A stretch of 64,000 bases of DNA, from positions 372,001 through 436,000 of the forward strand of contig NZ_CANMDB010000002.1 of NCBI RefSeq assembly GCF_947496515.1. The letters are read 5' to 3'. This DNA is from an uncultured Roseobacter sp. (GTDB taxonomy: Bacteria; Pseudomonadota; Alphaproteobacteria; Rhodobacterales; Rhodobacteraceae). The position numbers and the translations under genes are program-made. Each line of letters starts with the position of its first letter. Position 1 is the first letter of the stretch. Below, piece after piece: positions 26,692 to 34,615 of this stretch. Below the pieces are notes generated by a model, which saw only the letters and a program-made list of their open reading frames with translations, was not told the origin of the DNA and searched no databases.

Positions 26692-27335
26692 TGCCCGGCT
26701 TCCGGCGCCGCAAAGAGGATCTGGTCGGCTGCCATCATCGCGGCTGCCACCTCATCAAGGTTTGCATTCTCCTCAAGGATTGCCGAATAGACCCCAGCAT
26801 CCGACGGACCGGCGATGGCCACCACGCCCATGGGCGCCAGAAGAGCGGCAAGCTGGTCCGCCTCAACGCTGCCCGCTGGTTGGAAACGGATGGTGGGGCC
26901 ATCCAGATCGGGTGTGCTGGTGAGCGTGACAAAGCCGTCCTCCGCCGGGGTGCTCAACTGCACCACCATCACCAGCGCCAGGCACGCAACCGCCAGCCCC
27001 CCCAGGGCCGCTTTGCCATGCCCCTGCAACGCAGCCAGCCACGCAAATCGGCGCGGGGCCGGTGTACGTGCCTTGAGATCGGCCTCGACCTGCGCGCGCA
27101 AGGTCTCCCAACTGCGCTCCAGGGGCACCTCAAAAGGGTCGGTCTTGGCGACCTTCTCGGCCAGCAGGGTCTGGCGGGCGATTTCTTCGGAGAGCGCGGT
27201 GCTGTCCTTTGCCCGCGCCTCCAGCCGCGCGACATCGGTCGCGGGCAGGCTGCCGTTCACATACCAGGGGATCAACTCCCAGAGGTCATCGTGGTCACTT
27301 TGCGGACCGTTTGAAGTGTTGTCACGCAACTGCAT
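26688..27335 (-). CDS. Membrane anti-sigma factor, zinc-less
   Basis: About 215 residues with the anti-sigma N-terminal pattern (LWELIPWYVNGSLPATDVAR, LEARAKDSTALSEEIARQT), one membrane segment (about 108-126, ALGGLAVACLALVMVVQL) and a ~90-residue periplasmic C-terminal domain. The HxxxCxxC zinc motif of ZAS anti-sigma factors is missing. ATG 27335 is preceded by AAAGGTGG at good spacing and overlaps the end of the sigma gene by 14 bases; a GTG at 27344 is an alternative. It should hold the ECF sigma factor at the membrane. The neighbouring secreted subtilase is the likely periplasmic regulator. Confidence 0.82.
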   Translation of the reverse strand: MQLRDNTSNGPQSDHDDLWELIPWYVNGSLPATDVARLEARAKDSTALSEEIARQTLLAEKVAKTDPFEVPLERSWETLRAQVEADLKARTPAPRRFAWLAALQGHGKAALGGLAVACLALVMVVQLSTPAEDGFVTLTSTPDLDGPTIRFQPAGSVEADQLAALLAPMGVVAIAGPSDAGVYSAILEENANLDEVAAAMMAADQILFAAPEAGQ

Positions 27336-27933
27336 GTTCCCCACCTTTGGTTTCGTCGTCAGTTTGATCGTCAGAGAGAATGTCGCGCAAGCGTCGCCGG
27401 GCGGTCATCATCCGCGTTTTGACGGTGCCCACGGGACAATCCATGATTTCGGCGATTTCCGTATAGAGATAGCCATTATAATAGGTCAGTTCGACCACGG
27501 CGCGCAGGTCCGGCTTGAGCTGGTCGAGCGCGTTTTTCAGATCGGTACCGCGGATCACGGTCGCCTCGGTGTCGGCGCTGTCCGCGACGAGCCCTTCGTC
27601 CAGTTCCACATCGCCCGCCCGGCGCTGCAGCTTGCCGCGCTGTTTCATCGCGACGCGGTAGGCGATGCCAAAGATCCACGTTGAGGGTTTCGAGCGCCCC
27701 TCAAACCGTTCCGCGGTGCGCCAGACGGTCATGAGCACGTCATTGGCCACCTCTTCGGCGGCTTCTGCACTGCCGGTGATCCGGCGCGCGAAATGCATCA
27801 GCTTGGGGAAGTACTTTTTATGAATATGCTCAAAGGCCGAGACATCGCCATCCGCAATCGCGGCCAGCAGCGCGTCATCGCTCAGCGGCTCCGCCGGTTT
27901 GGCTTTCGTCTTTACGGATCTCAACTTCCACAT
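27322..27933 (-). CDS. ECF RNA polymerase sigma factor
   Basis: A 203-residue sigma-70 family factor of the extracytoplasmic-function type. Region 2 is at about 40-105 (FEHIHKKYFPKLMHFARRIT, EEVANDVLMTVWRTAERFEG, STWIFGIAYRVAMK) and region 4 at about 135-190 (ALDQLKPDLRAVVELTYYNG, YTEIAEIMDCPVGTVKTRMM, ARRRLRDIL). It is the first gene of the sigma / anti-sigma / subtilase / pseudo-caspase operon. Its own promoter region carries element P5, which is repeated before the other T6SS units, so it probably activates itself and the T6SS genes. ATG 27933 is preceded by AGGAA. Confidence 0.93.
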   Translation of the reverse strand: MWKLRSVKTKAKPAEPLSDDALLAAIADGDVSAFEHIHKKYFPKLMHFARRITGSAEAAEEVANDVLMTVWRTAERFEGRSKPSTWIFGIAYRVAMKQRGKLQRRAGDVELDEGLVADSADTEATVIRGTDLKNALDQLKPDLRAVVELTYYNGYLYTEIAEIMDCPVGTVKTRMMTARRRLRDILSDDQTDDETKGGEHAVA

Positions 27934-27958
27934 GGACTACATTTCCTTGTCTCTGATC

Positions 27959-27988
27959 GTAAGTTCCCGGTCAGGGCCGAAAGGTTCA
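27959..27988 (-). promoter_or_regulatory. ECF-type promoter P5 (sigma factor operon, likely autoregulated)
   Basis: Minus strand TGAACC (27988-27983), 17-base spacer, AACTTAC (27965-27959), 25 bases before the sigma start codon at 27933. An ECF gene preceded by the motif shared with its putative targets is the classic sign of autoregulation. The -10 part differs by one base from the common CACTTAC. Confidence 0.75.
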
Positions 27989-28176
27989 CGGCCAACGAAA
28001 TTTTTCTGAAAAAAGGCAAAAGAGGCAGGGCAGATGACCGCATCTCTAGTATAGGTTGCAGTTTGCTGTCGGGATAGACCGTCTTCGGGCGTCTGGGAAC
28101 GACCCTTGCACAGTCTCCGGCATCTCTCCGCCGACCAGAGGGAGGAAGGTGGCGCAGGGCCGTGGCGGAGGGCGCC

Positions 28177-28198
28177 GCCCGGTCAGATCTGACCGGGC
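28177..28198. repeat. Perfect 22-base palindrome after the RGS-like gene
   Basis: The stretch from 28177 to 28198 is a perfect dyad (half-site GCCCGGTCAGA) with no loop, lying 24 bases past the stop of the RGS-like gene and about 190 bases upstream of promoter P5. It could form a cruciform-like terminator stem, although no T-run follows, or serve as an operator. No function can be fixed from sequence. Confidence 0.55.
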
Positions 28199-28221
28199 TG
28201 TCGCAGGAGGCCGGAAACCGG

Positions 28222-28875
28222 TCACAGACCCAACCGCCCGAGCGCCTTTTGCATGTTGGCGACAATCGTGGCGCCTTTTGTCTTTTTCTTCGTCGCCTTG
28301 CCTTCCGCTTCGGCGATGAGATTGGAGAGGCTGCGCGTACTACCGGTGTCGCCGGTCTGAACCGCGAAGGCCAAGCCGATAATGTCGTCGACCTCCGCTT
28401 CCATCTTGAGATCCTTTCTCAGGGCCTTGCCGTGTTTCTTGATCTCCTTTCTCACATACTCCTTGTAGGGTTTGGATTTCAGGAAGTCGTCGCTTTTGGA
28501 AAGCTCCTCAAATAGCTCCTCGACTTTGCCCATCAGCTGCTCGTAGATCCGCACGAACTGGCGATCCCGAAAGATGCGGTTCCACACCTGCGGCTTGTCT
28601 GCGCCGGTCGGGTCAAGGCCCTGGGCACGCATCTCGTTTTCGACGTTCGTTTTCGTCTTGGCCCAGGCGCCGATCATCACGTTCTTCAGCCGGCCCACAA
28701 ACCGTTCCTCGGCACCGTTGATGTCCTCGTTAAAGAAGGTGAGCGACTTTGCGGGATCATCGTTTGCGAGAACGAAGGTGTAAAGATTGGTGTAGCCCTT
28801 CGATTTCAGATACGCGGCGAATACCTTGTGCAGCTCTTTGTTCTTGCGAACTTTGGTGAGGTTGGGCGTTGGCAT
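28222..28875 (-). CDS. RGS-domain-like soluble protein of unknown function, T6SS-linked
   Basis: A 217-residue, lysine-rich, all-helical soluble protein with no signal peptide. Residues 14-142 follow the pattern of eukaryotic RGS (regulator of G-protein signalling) domains: an early helix LHKVFAAYLKSKGYTNLYTF like the RGS block with FLKSEFSEENLLFW, and a final block ELFEELSKSDDFLKSKPYKE like the RGS ending with SYPRFLKSELYKDYL. RGS-like proteins exist in bacteria but are rare. The C-terminus is basic (KATKKKTKGATI). Upstream lies promoter element P6, tying it to the T6SS regulon. It could be an effector acting in eukaryotic hosts, or simply an unrelated helical bundle. The family call is tentative; that it is a real gene is well supported by its RBS (AGGAAG) and promoter. 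Confidence 0.6.
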   Translation of the reverse strand: MPTPNLTKVRKNKELHKVFAAYLKSKGYTNLYTFVLANDDPAKSLTFFNEDINGAEERFVGRLKNVMIGAWAKTKTNVENEMRAQGLDPTGADKPQVWNRIFRDRQFVRIYEQLMGKVEELFEELSKSDDFLKSKPYKEYVRKEIKKHGKALRKDLKMEAEVDDIIGLAFAVQTGDTGSTRSLSNLIAEAEGKATKKKTKGATIVANMQKALGRLGL

Positions 28876-28922
28876 CCAGAACTTCCTTTTTACAAATACC
28901 TAAATGACCTGATTGTCGTGGG

Positions 28923-28952
28923 GTAAGTGCTCGCTCCGCGGGAAAGGGTTCA
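28923..28952 (-). promoter_or_regulatory. ECF-type promoter P6 (RGS-like gene)
   Basis: Minus strand TGAACC (28952-28947), 17-base spacer, CACTTAC (28929-28923), 47 bases before the start codon at 28875 and in the gap after the M15 peptidase gene. It is a full match to the pattern. Confidence 0.75.
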
Positions 28953-28995
28953 GCCGGTGGTCTGCTTTTTTCGCGTCAGGCGGCGCGCGAGCGCG

Positions 28996-29838
28996 CTACA
29001 GCAATCCCAATGCGCGCCATTCCTCGATCTTTTCGCGGCTGACCTCGAAATGCATGGAATCCTCGCGGCTGAAGCCCGCACCCCAGATCCAGCCTTCCCG
29101 ATGGAAATAGTCCGCCAGCAGGATGAGCCCCAGCTGAGTGCGCCCGTCCGCAAAACTGTCAAGTTGACCGTCGATGTTGAGATCGACCGCCAACCCGTAG
29201 GCATGAGCGGAAGCGGCCTGGGTCGCCCCGCGGATCAACCGCACACAGAGCGAACCGGAGGAGGCGATGCGGTCATAGAGCGCTGGCTCGAAGGCCGCGA
29301 CCTCAGCAAAGACCCGGCGCAACGACGCCAGCGCGGGAGCGGCAAGCCGGGCGCGGATCGGGCCCACATCCTCGGTCGCGATCAGACCGCGCAGCCGCGG
29401 ATTGGTCAGTTCCCGGCAGGTATCATCAAGCTCCGCGCGGGGCAGCCCGAACGTCTCTCGCAAGAATACGGGCGATGCAACGGTCAGACCCGTGTTCGCG
29501 GTGCTGCGATCCGCGATCCGGACGACCTGAGCGAAATTCTGCGTCAGCGCCTCCGCCGGTGCCACAGCAGGCCGTGGCAGCCGCGCGGTGTTTTCCCCTC
29601 GATGGGGCTGTGGCGCGGTCAGACCGATAGAGGTGCGCGCATCCAGACCATCCAGTCGGGCAAGTATCGCCGAAAGCTCCGCCCGCAGGGCCTGTGTTTC
29701 CGACCGCAGAATGGCCAGCGCATCCGCATCTGATGTGGGGGGCGGGCGTGTCTGCGCGACTTGCCATAGGGTGAGTGCCGCCAGCAAAGCCACTGTCGCG
29801 ACGCTCCCAAGGCCGATCACTGTCCATTTGCTGCTCAC
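28996..29838 (-). CDS. Membrane-anchored M15-type D,D-peptidase (VanY-like)
   Basis: About 280 residues from GTG 29838: an N-terminal membrane anchor (about 7-27), a short coiled-coil segment (LRSETQALRAELSAILARLD), a proline-rich linker, and a C-terminal M15 carboxypeptidase/endopeptidase domain. The zinc site is complete: SAHAYGLAVDL (His212, Asp219) and MHFE (His263). It cleaves D-amino-acid links in peptidoglycan, probably in the periplasm. GTG 29838 is preceded by GGAGCGGAG and was preferred to a start at 29901, because the promoter-like element P7 lies at 29889-29918. It may open the wall for T6SS assembly; an effector role is less likely because of the anchor. Confidence 0.82.
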   Translation of the reverse strand: MSSKWTVIGLGSVATVALLAALTLWQVAQTRPPPTSDADALAILRSETQALRAELSAILARLDGLDARTSIGLTAPQPHRGENTARLPRPAVAPAEALTQNFAQVVRIADRSTANTGLTVASPVFLRETFGLPRAELDDTCRELTNPRLRGLIATEDVGPIRARLAAPALASLRRVFAEVAAFEPALYDRIASSGSLCVRLIRGATQAASAHAYGLAVDLNIDGQLDSFADGRTQLGLILLADYFHREGWIWGAGFSREDSMHFEVSREKIEEWRALGLL

Positions 29839-29888
29839 CGCTCCGCTCCGTCCATGTCCGGACCGCACCAGAGGGGCGGCGCCTGTCC

Positions 29889-29918
29889 TTTGGTGCGGCA
29901 TCGGGGCGAAAAGGTTCA
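29889..29918 (-). promoter_or_regulatory. Weak ECF-type promoter P7 (M15 peptidase gene)
   Basis: Minus strand TGAACC (29918-29913) followed at the standard 17-base spacing by a poor -10 (GCACCAAA instead of GCACTTAC). It lies about 50 bases before the chosen GTG start at 29838. Supported mainly by the -35 part and its position. Confidence 0.4.
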
Positions 29919-29964
29919 GGGCTGAGGTCGGGGATCGCGGGTGGCGATGGCCGTGCGGAAAGGA

Positions 29965-31161
29965 TCAGTGCGAAAGCGCGTGAATGATCCCCCGCAACTC
30001 TGCCAGGCCCTTCATGCGACCGACCGCAGGATAGCCCGGCTGCGACGTGGCGCGCAGATCGGTCATGATGTCCTGTCCGTGATCCGGTCTGAACGGAATG
30101 CTGATGTCCGCCCTGCCTGCCTCCGCGCGGCGCTGCTCCTCGCGCAACAGCGCGTCGATCACCGCGACCATATCGGTCGCGCCTTCCAGATGGGCCGCCT
30201 CGTGGAAACTGTTGGGCAGCGCCTCGCTTTCGCGGGTGACGTTGCGCAGATGGACAAAGTGGATCCGGTCACCCAGCCGGTCGATCATACCCGGCAGGTC
30301 GTTATCGGCCCGTACACCTAGCGATCCGGTGCAAAAGGTGATCCCATTGGCGGACGCGTCCACGGTTGTTATCAGTGCCTGATAGTCGGTTTCCGTCGAC
30401 ATGATCCGCGGCAGACCCAGAAGCGGGAAGGGAGGATCATCCGGGTGACAGCACAGGCGAATGCCGTGCGCTTCGGCGACGGGCACGACCTGTGACAGGA
30501 AATCAATCTGGTTGGCCCGCAGGCGCGCTGCGTCGATATGGCGGTAGAGATCCAGCTGCTCCTGCAGGGAGGCAAGCGAGTAGCCTTCCTCCGCCCCCGG
30601 CAAGCCGGAGATGACAGTCGCTGCCAGCCGGTGCTGATCCGCCTGATCCATCGCGGCAAAGCGGCGCTGTGCCGCTGCGCGCACCTCTGCGTCATAGTCG
30701 GCCTCGGCTGTCTGGCGTGCGAGAATGAACAGGTCGAAAGCCGCGAAATCCACGACATCGAAGCGCATGCAGCGCGCGCCATTCGGGCGCTCGTGTCGCA
30801 GGTCGGTGCGCGTCCAGTCGAGCACCGGCATGAAGTTATAGCACACGACCGAGACACCGCAGCGCGCGAGGTTGGCAAGGCTCTCTTTGTAGTGGGCGAT
30901 ATGCACCTTCCAGTCGCCGCTTTGCCGCTTGATGTCTTCGGTGACCGGCAGGCTTTCAACGACCCGCCAGCTGAGCGCCGGATCGGTCGGCCTCGCATGG
31001 CGCTGTATATAGTCCTGACGCTGCCGGATCTCGTCGATACTCCAGACAACGCCATTGGGCAGGTGATGCAGCGCGGTGACAATGCCGGTTGCCCCAGCCT
31101 GCTGTACGTCGGGCAAGGTGACGGTATCGTCCGGGCCAAACCATCTCCATGTTTGTTCCAT
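29965..31161 (-). CDS. uxuA: Mannonate dehydratase
   Basis: UxuA converts D-mannonate to 2-keto-3-deoxygluconate in glucuronate breakdown. The 398-residue form from ATG 31161 (MEQTWRWFGPDDTVTLPDVQ) carries the family signatures ATGIVTALHHLPNGVVW, VVCYNFMPVLDWTRTDL, GIRLCCHPDDPPFPLLGLPR, NGITFCTGSLGVRADNDLP and FRPDHGQD. Upstream in-frame codons to 31227 lack homology. No other hexuronate gene is in the window, so it appears alone, divergent from acs. It ends the minus-strand run but shows no sign of belonging to the T6SS set. Confidence 0.95.
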   Translation of the reverse strand: MEQTWRWFGPDDTVTLPDVQQAGATGIVTALHHLPNGVVWSIDEIRQRQDYIQRHARPTDPALSWRVVESLPVTEDIKRQSGDWKVHIAHYKESLANLARCGVSVVCYNFMPVLDWTRTDLRHERPNGARCMRFDVVDFAAFDLFILARQTAEADYDAEVRAAAQRRFAAMDQADQHRLAATVISGLPGAEEGYSLASLQEQLDLYRHIDAARLRANQIDFLSQVVPVAEAHGIRLCCHPDDPPFPLLGLPRIMSTETDYQALITTVDASANGITFCTGSLGVRADNDLPGMIDRLGDRIHFVHLRNVTRESEALPNSFHEAAHLEGATDMVAVIDALLREEQRRAEAGRADISIPFRPDHGQDIMTDLRATSQPGYPAVGRMKGLAELRGIIHALSH

Positions 31162-31636
31162 TGTGTTTTTTCCTGTCGGGCTTGGTCTGGTTGGCGCACC
31201 ATGCGGCGGCTGGACCCTAGTATGCAAAGGCCCGGCAGGGAAGGTGAAAGCGGCGATGGTGACCGTCCGTGCAACGGCCAGATCTTTGCAAGCGATTCCC
31301 TCCGGGGATCAGGATCACCGTTGCGCCTCCGAATTGTCTGGTGCGCCGGATTTTCAATCTGCAGATGATAGCGGAAACAGTGAAAACCGGGCGTGCCCGG
31401 CGGATTTTGATAGCGCTAGCGGCCTGTCCGGGAGGATCAGCTACCCCTCGGTAATCATTGGGAAAAACCCTTAACGGGAAATTAATTTACAGTTTTTCAG
31501 GTTAATTCGGAAGATTCATTTACAGCAAATCACCGATATATCAATGGTTTATTCAAATCCTCACAAAAAGGTGTATCTTCACGTGAAATGCCATCCTACC
31601 CACTTTTGGGTAGCGCGCAGAGTGAGGAGGATCCCA
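31162..31636. other. Divergent intergenic region between uxuA and acs
   Basis: 475 bases without a supported gene. The uxuA-proximal half is GC-rich. The acs-proximal part (about 31455-31570) is clearly AT-rich, holds two copies of ATTTACAG (near 31484 and 31520), and a possible acs promoter TTCAAA - 16 bases - TATCTT (about 31553-31580). A perfect TTCACGTGAA dyad is at 31578-31587, and a hairpin at 31596-31613 sits just before the acs ribosome-binding site. Regulators cannot be named. Confidence 0.5.
31596..31613 (+). promoter_or_regulatory. Hairpin/operator-like dyad in the acs leader
   Basis: CTACCCA (31596-31602) and TGGGTAG (31607-31613) form a perfect 7-base stem with a 4-base loop, 11 bases before the AGGAGG ribosome-binding site (31625-31630) and 23 bases before the acs ATG. 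It may act as an operator dyad or as an RNA hairpin affecting translation. Confidence 0.45.
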
Positions 31637-33604
31637 ATGACCACCGAGGAATTGACCAAACCAGTCAAAGCGGACACGACACCGACGTCCGGCCCGTCGC
31701 CGCACGTCACGGTTGAAGACTACACGCGCCTATATGAGGCCTCAGTCTCCGATCCCGAAGCGTTCTGGGCAGAGCAGGCCAAGCGCATCGACTGGATGAC
31801 GCCGTTTACGAAGGTCAAGAATACCTCCTTTGAGCCCGGCAATATTGACATTCGCTGGTTTGAGGACGGCACGCTGAACGTGGCGGCGAACTGCATTGAC
31901 CGGCACCTAAAGACGCGCGGTGATCAGACCGCCATCATCTGGGAGCCGGACAACCCCGCCGATGGCGCGCAGCACATCACCTACCGCGATCTGCACGGCT
32001 CGGTCTGCAAGATGGCCAACGTGCTGAAATCGCTTGGTGTCGAAAAGGGCGACCGGGTGGTGATCTACCTGCCCATGATCCCCGAGGCAGCCTATGCCAT
32101 GCTGGCTTGCGCACGGATCGGCGCCATTCATTCCATCGTTTTCGCAGGCTTCTCCCCCGACGCGCTCGGCGCGCGGATCAACGGCTGCGACGCCAAGGTT
32201 GTCATCACCGCCGATTTCGCCCCCCGGGGCGGGCGGCAGACACCGCTGAAATCCAACACGGACACCGCCCTGCTGCACTGCAAGGACGACGTACAGTGCC
32301 TTGTGGTCAAACGCACCGGCGGCCAGACGACCTGGACAGAGCGGGATCACGATTGCACCGCCCTGATGGCGGAGGCGGAGGCCGACTGCCCGCCCGAAGA
32401 GATGGCGGCGGAGGATCCGCTGTTTATTCTTTATACCTCCGGCTCAACCGGTCAGCCCAAGGGCGTCGTGCATACCTCCGGCGGCTATCTGGTCTACGCA
32501 GCCATGACCCACGAGATTACCTTTGACTACCACGAAGGCGACGTCTTCTGGTGCACGGCGGATGTGGGCTGGGTCACGGGACACAGCTATATCGTCTATG
32601 GTCCGCTGGCCAATGGCGGCACCACCATCATGTTCGAAGGTGTCCCCACCTACCCCGACGCAGGCCGCTTTTGGGAGGTGTGTGAAAAGCACAAAGTCAA
32701 CCAGTTCTATACCGCTCCGACAGCCATCCGTGCGTTGATGGGCGCGGGCAAAGAGTGGGTCGAGAAATACGATCTGTCTGCGCTCAGGCTGCTGGGCTCG
32801 GTGGGCGAACCCATCAACCCCGAAGCGTGGAACTGGTACAACGAGGTCGTGGGCAAGGGCCGCTGCCCCATTGTCGATACGTTCTGGCAGACGGAGACGG
32901 GCGGTCACATGCTGACCCCCCTGCCCTGCACCAAGCTCAAGCCTGGTGCGGCGCAGCAACCCTTCTTCGGCGTTCAGCCCGTGGTGCTGGAACCGACGAG
33001 CGGCGAGATTGTCGACGGCAACGGGGTAGAAGGCGTGCTGTGCATCGCCGACAGCTGGCCAGGTCAGATGCGCACCGTCTGGGGCGATCACGAACGGTTC
33101 GAGAAGACCTATTTCAGCGATTACAAAGGCTACTATTTCTCCGGGGATGGCTGCCGCCGCGATGCGGATGGCGATTACTGGATCACGGGGCGTGTGGACG
33201 ACGTAATCAATGTCTCGGGTCACCGGATGGGGACGGCGGAAGTGGAAAGTGCACTGGTGGCCCATGCCAAAGTGGCCGAAGCCGCGGTCGTCGGCTACCC
33301 GCATGACGTCAAAGGTCAGGGCATCTACGCCTATGTGACGCTGATGAATGGCGAAGAGCCGTCAGACGCGCTGCGCAAGGAACTGGAGACTTGGGTGCGC
33401 ACCGAAATCGGCCCCATCGCCAAACCCGATCTCATCCAGTGGGCGCCGGGCCTGCCCAAGACACGCTCCGGCAAGATCATGCGCCGCATCCTGCGCAAGA
33501 TCGCCGAGGATGATTTCGGCGCGCTTGGCGACACCTCGACCCTCGCAGACCCATCTGTTGTTGACGATCTGATCGACAACCGCATGAACAGAGGAGAGGC
33601 CTGA
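31637..33604 (+). CDS. acs: Acetyl-CoA synthetase (AMP-forming)
   Basis: Acs activates acetate with ATP and CoA to acetyl-CoA, AMP and PPi. The 655-residue form from ATG 31637 ([11 protein letters not shown]) has the expected length, and AGGAGG is 7 bases upstream. Signatures are [19 protein letters not shown] (ATP-binding core), WWRH-region equivalents such as [33 protein letters not shown], and the C-terminal [17 protein letters not shown] with the catalytic lysine that acetyltransferases modify. A longer reading from 31544 would cover the leader hairpin and lacks homology. The stop overlaps the adk start by one base. Confidence 0.97.
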   Translation: MTTEELTKPVKADTTPTSGPSPHVTVEDYTRLYEASVSDPEAFWAEQAKRIDWMTPFTKVKNTSFEPGNIDIRWFEDGTLNVAANCIDRHLKTRGDQTAIIWEPDNPADGAQHITYRDLHGSVCKMANVLKSLGVEKGDRVVIYLPMIPEAAYAMLACARIGAIHSIVFAGFSPDALGARINGCDAKVVITADFAPRGGRQTPLKSNTDTALLHCKDDVQCLVVKRTGGQTTWTERDHDCTALMAEAEADCPPEEMAAEDPLFILYTSGSTGQPKGVVHTSGGYLVYAAMTHEITFDYHEGDVFWCTADVGWVTGHSYIVYGPLANGGTTIMFEGVPTYPDAGRFWEVCEKHKVNQFYTAPTAIRALMGAGKEWVEKYDLSALRLLGSVGEPINPEAWNWYNEVVGKGRCPIVDTFWQTETGGHMLTPLPCTKLKPGAAQQPFFGVQPVVLEPTSGEIVDGNGVEGVLCIADSWPGQMRTVWGDHERFEKTYFSDYKGYYFSGDGCRRDADGDYWITGRVDDVINVSGHRMGTAEVESALVAHAKVAEAAVVGYPHDVKGQGIYAYVTLMNGEEPSDALRKELETWVRTEIGPIAKPDLIQWAPGLPKTRSGKIMRRILRKIAEDDFGALGDTSTLADPSVVDDLIDNRMNRGEA

Positions 33605-34299
33605 TGGACGGCGCAGGCCCCGCAACAGCGGCCCCGGTGTTCATCCTGCTCGGCCCGCCGGGTGCGGGCAAGGGTACACAGGCCAGGATGCTCAGCGATA
33701 CCCATGGTCTGACGCAGCTTTCCACTGGCGATCTGCTGCGTGCCGCCGTCTCCCAAGGCACCTCTGCCGGACGACAGGCGCAGGTGGTGATGGAGGCAGG
33801 CGGTCTGGTGAGCGACGACATCGTCATCGCCATCCTGCACGACCGGCTGGCCGCACCTGACTGCGCGCAAGGCGTGATCCTGGATGGCTTCCCTCGCACT
33901 CCGGTTCAGGCCGAAGCACTGGATGCGCTGCTCGCAAACACCGGCCAGCGCATCAATGCTGCCATCAGCCTCGATGTTGATGACACGGCAATGGTCGCGC
34001 GCATCTCGGGCCGGTTTACCTGCGGGGACTGCGGTGAGGGATATCACGACCGCTTCAAGCCCACAGCGGCGGCCGGTGTCTGCGACAAGTGCGGCGGAAC
34101 GGAGATGAAGCGCCGCGCCGACGACACACCCGAAACGGTGGCGGAGCGGCTCTCGGCTTACCACGCCCAGACCGCACCGCTCATTGATTACTACGAGGCC
34201 AAGGGCGTTTTGTCCCGCGTCCCTGCCATGGGCGCCATTGAACAGATCGCAGCGAAACTGAGCCGCGTCGTGACAGAGACCACGACACAGCTTGTCTGA
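33604..34299 (+). CDS. adk: Adenylate kinase with zinc-finger-type lid
   Basis: Adenylate kinase interconverts ATP+AMP and 2 ADP. The 231-residue protein has the P-loop GPPGAGKGTQ, STGDLLRAAV, LDGFPRTPVQA and a lid with two CxxC pairs (CGDCGEGYHD and CDKCGG), the zinc-binding type. Its TGATG overlap with acs means the two are co-translated: Acs makes AMP, which this enzyme recycles. The usual adk of Rhodobacterales sits in the ribosomal protein cluster, so this is probably a second, pathway-linked copy (inference). Ribosome-binding site GAGGAG lies inside the acs end. Confidence 0.95.
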   Translation: MDGAGPATAAPVFILLGPPGAGKGTQARMLSDTHGLTQLSTGDLLRAAVSQGTSAGRQAQVVMEAGGLVSDDIVIAILHDRLAAPDCAQGVILDGFPRTPVQAEALDALLANTGQRINAAISLDVDDTAMVARISGRFTCGDCGEGYHDRFKPTAAAGVCDKCGGTEMKRRADDTPETVAERLSAYHAQTAPLIDYYEAKGVLSRVPAMGAIEQIAAKLSRVVTETTTQLV

Positions 34300-34355
34300 C
34301 AGATCGGAGCCCGGGCTCGGGCTTCGCTGATCCACACGGAGGAGGAACAAACCCC

Positions 34356-34610
34356 ATGTCACAAAACAACAACGCCTATTGGCAAGCCAATGTGCGTCTC
34401 ATCCTGATCAGCCTGGTTATCTGGGCGGTGGTTTCATTCGGGTTCGGGATCATCCTGCGCCCGCTCTTGTCGGGCATCGCCGTTGGCGGCACCGACCTTG
34501 GCTTCTGGTTCGCCCAGCAGGGATCGATCCTCGTCTTTCTGGTGCTGATCTTTTTCTACGCCTGGCGGATGAACAAGCTCGATCATGAACACGGCGTGGA
34601 TGAGGAATAG
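34356..34610 (+). CDS. DUF4212 small membrane subunit of sodium/solute symporter
   Basis: An 84-residue protein with two membrane segments (about 13-38 and 48-70; WQANVRLILISLVIWAVVSF, ILVFLVLIFFYAWRMNKLD), the pattern of DUF4212. It is always found just before the VC_2705-type sodium:solute symporter, as here (5-base gap). Strong ribosome-binding site AGGAGG. Probably an accessory subunit of that transporter. Confidence 0.92.
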   Translation: MSQNNNAYWQANVRLILISLVIWAVVSFGFGIILRPLLSGIAVGGTDLGFWFAQQGSILVFLVLIFFYAWRMNKLDHEHGVDEE

Positions 34611-34615
34611 GAACA

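Noticed and set aside
31162-31227. N-terminal extension of uxuA to 31227
   Set aside because: UxuA homology starts at ATG 31161; the upstream residues are Pro/Arg-rich leader sequence.
31544-31636. N-terminal extension of acs from ATG 31544
   Set aside because: The extra residues do not fit Acs, and the strong AGGAGG lies just before ATG 31637.
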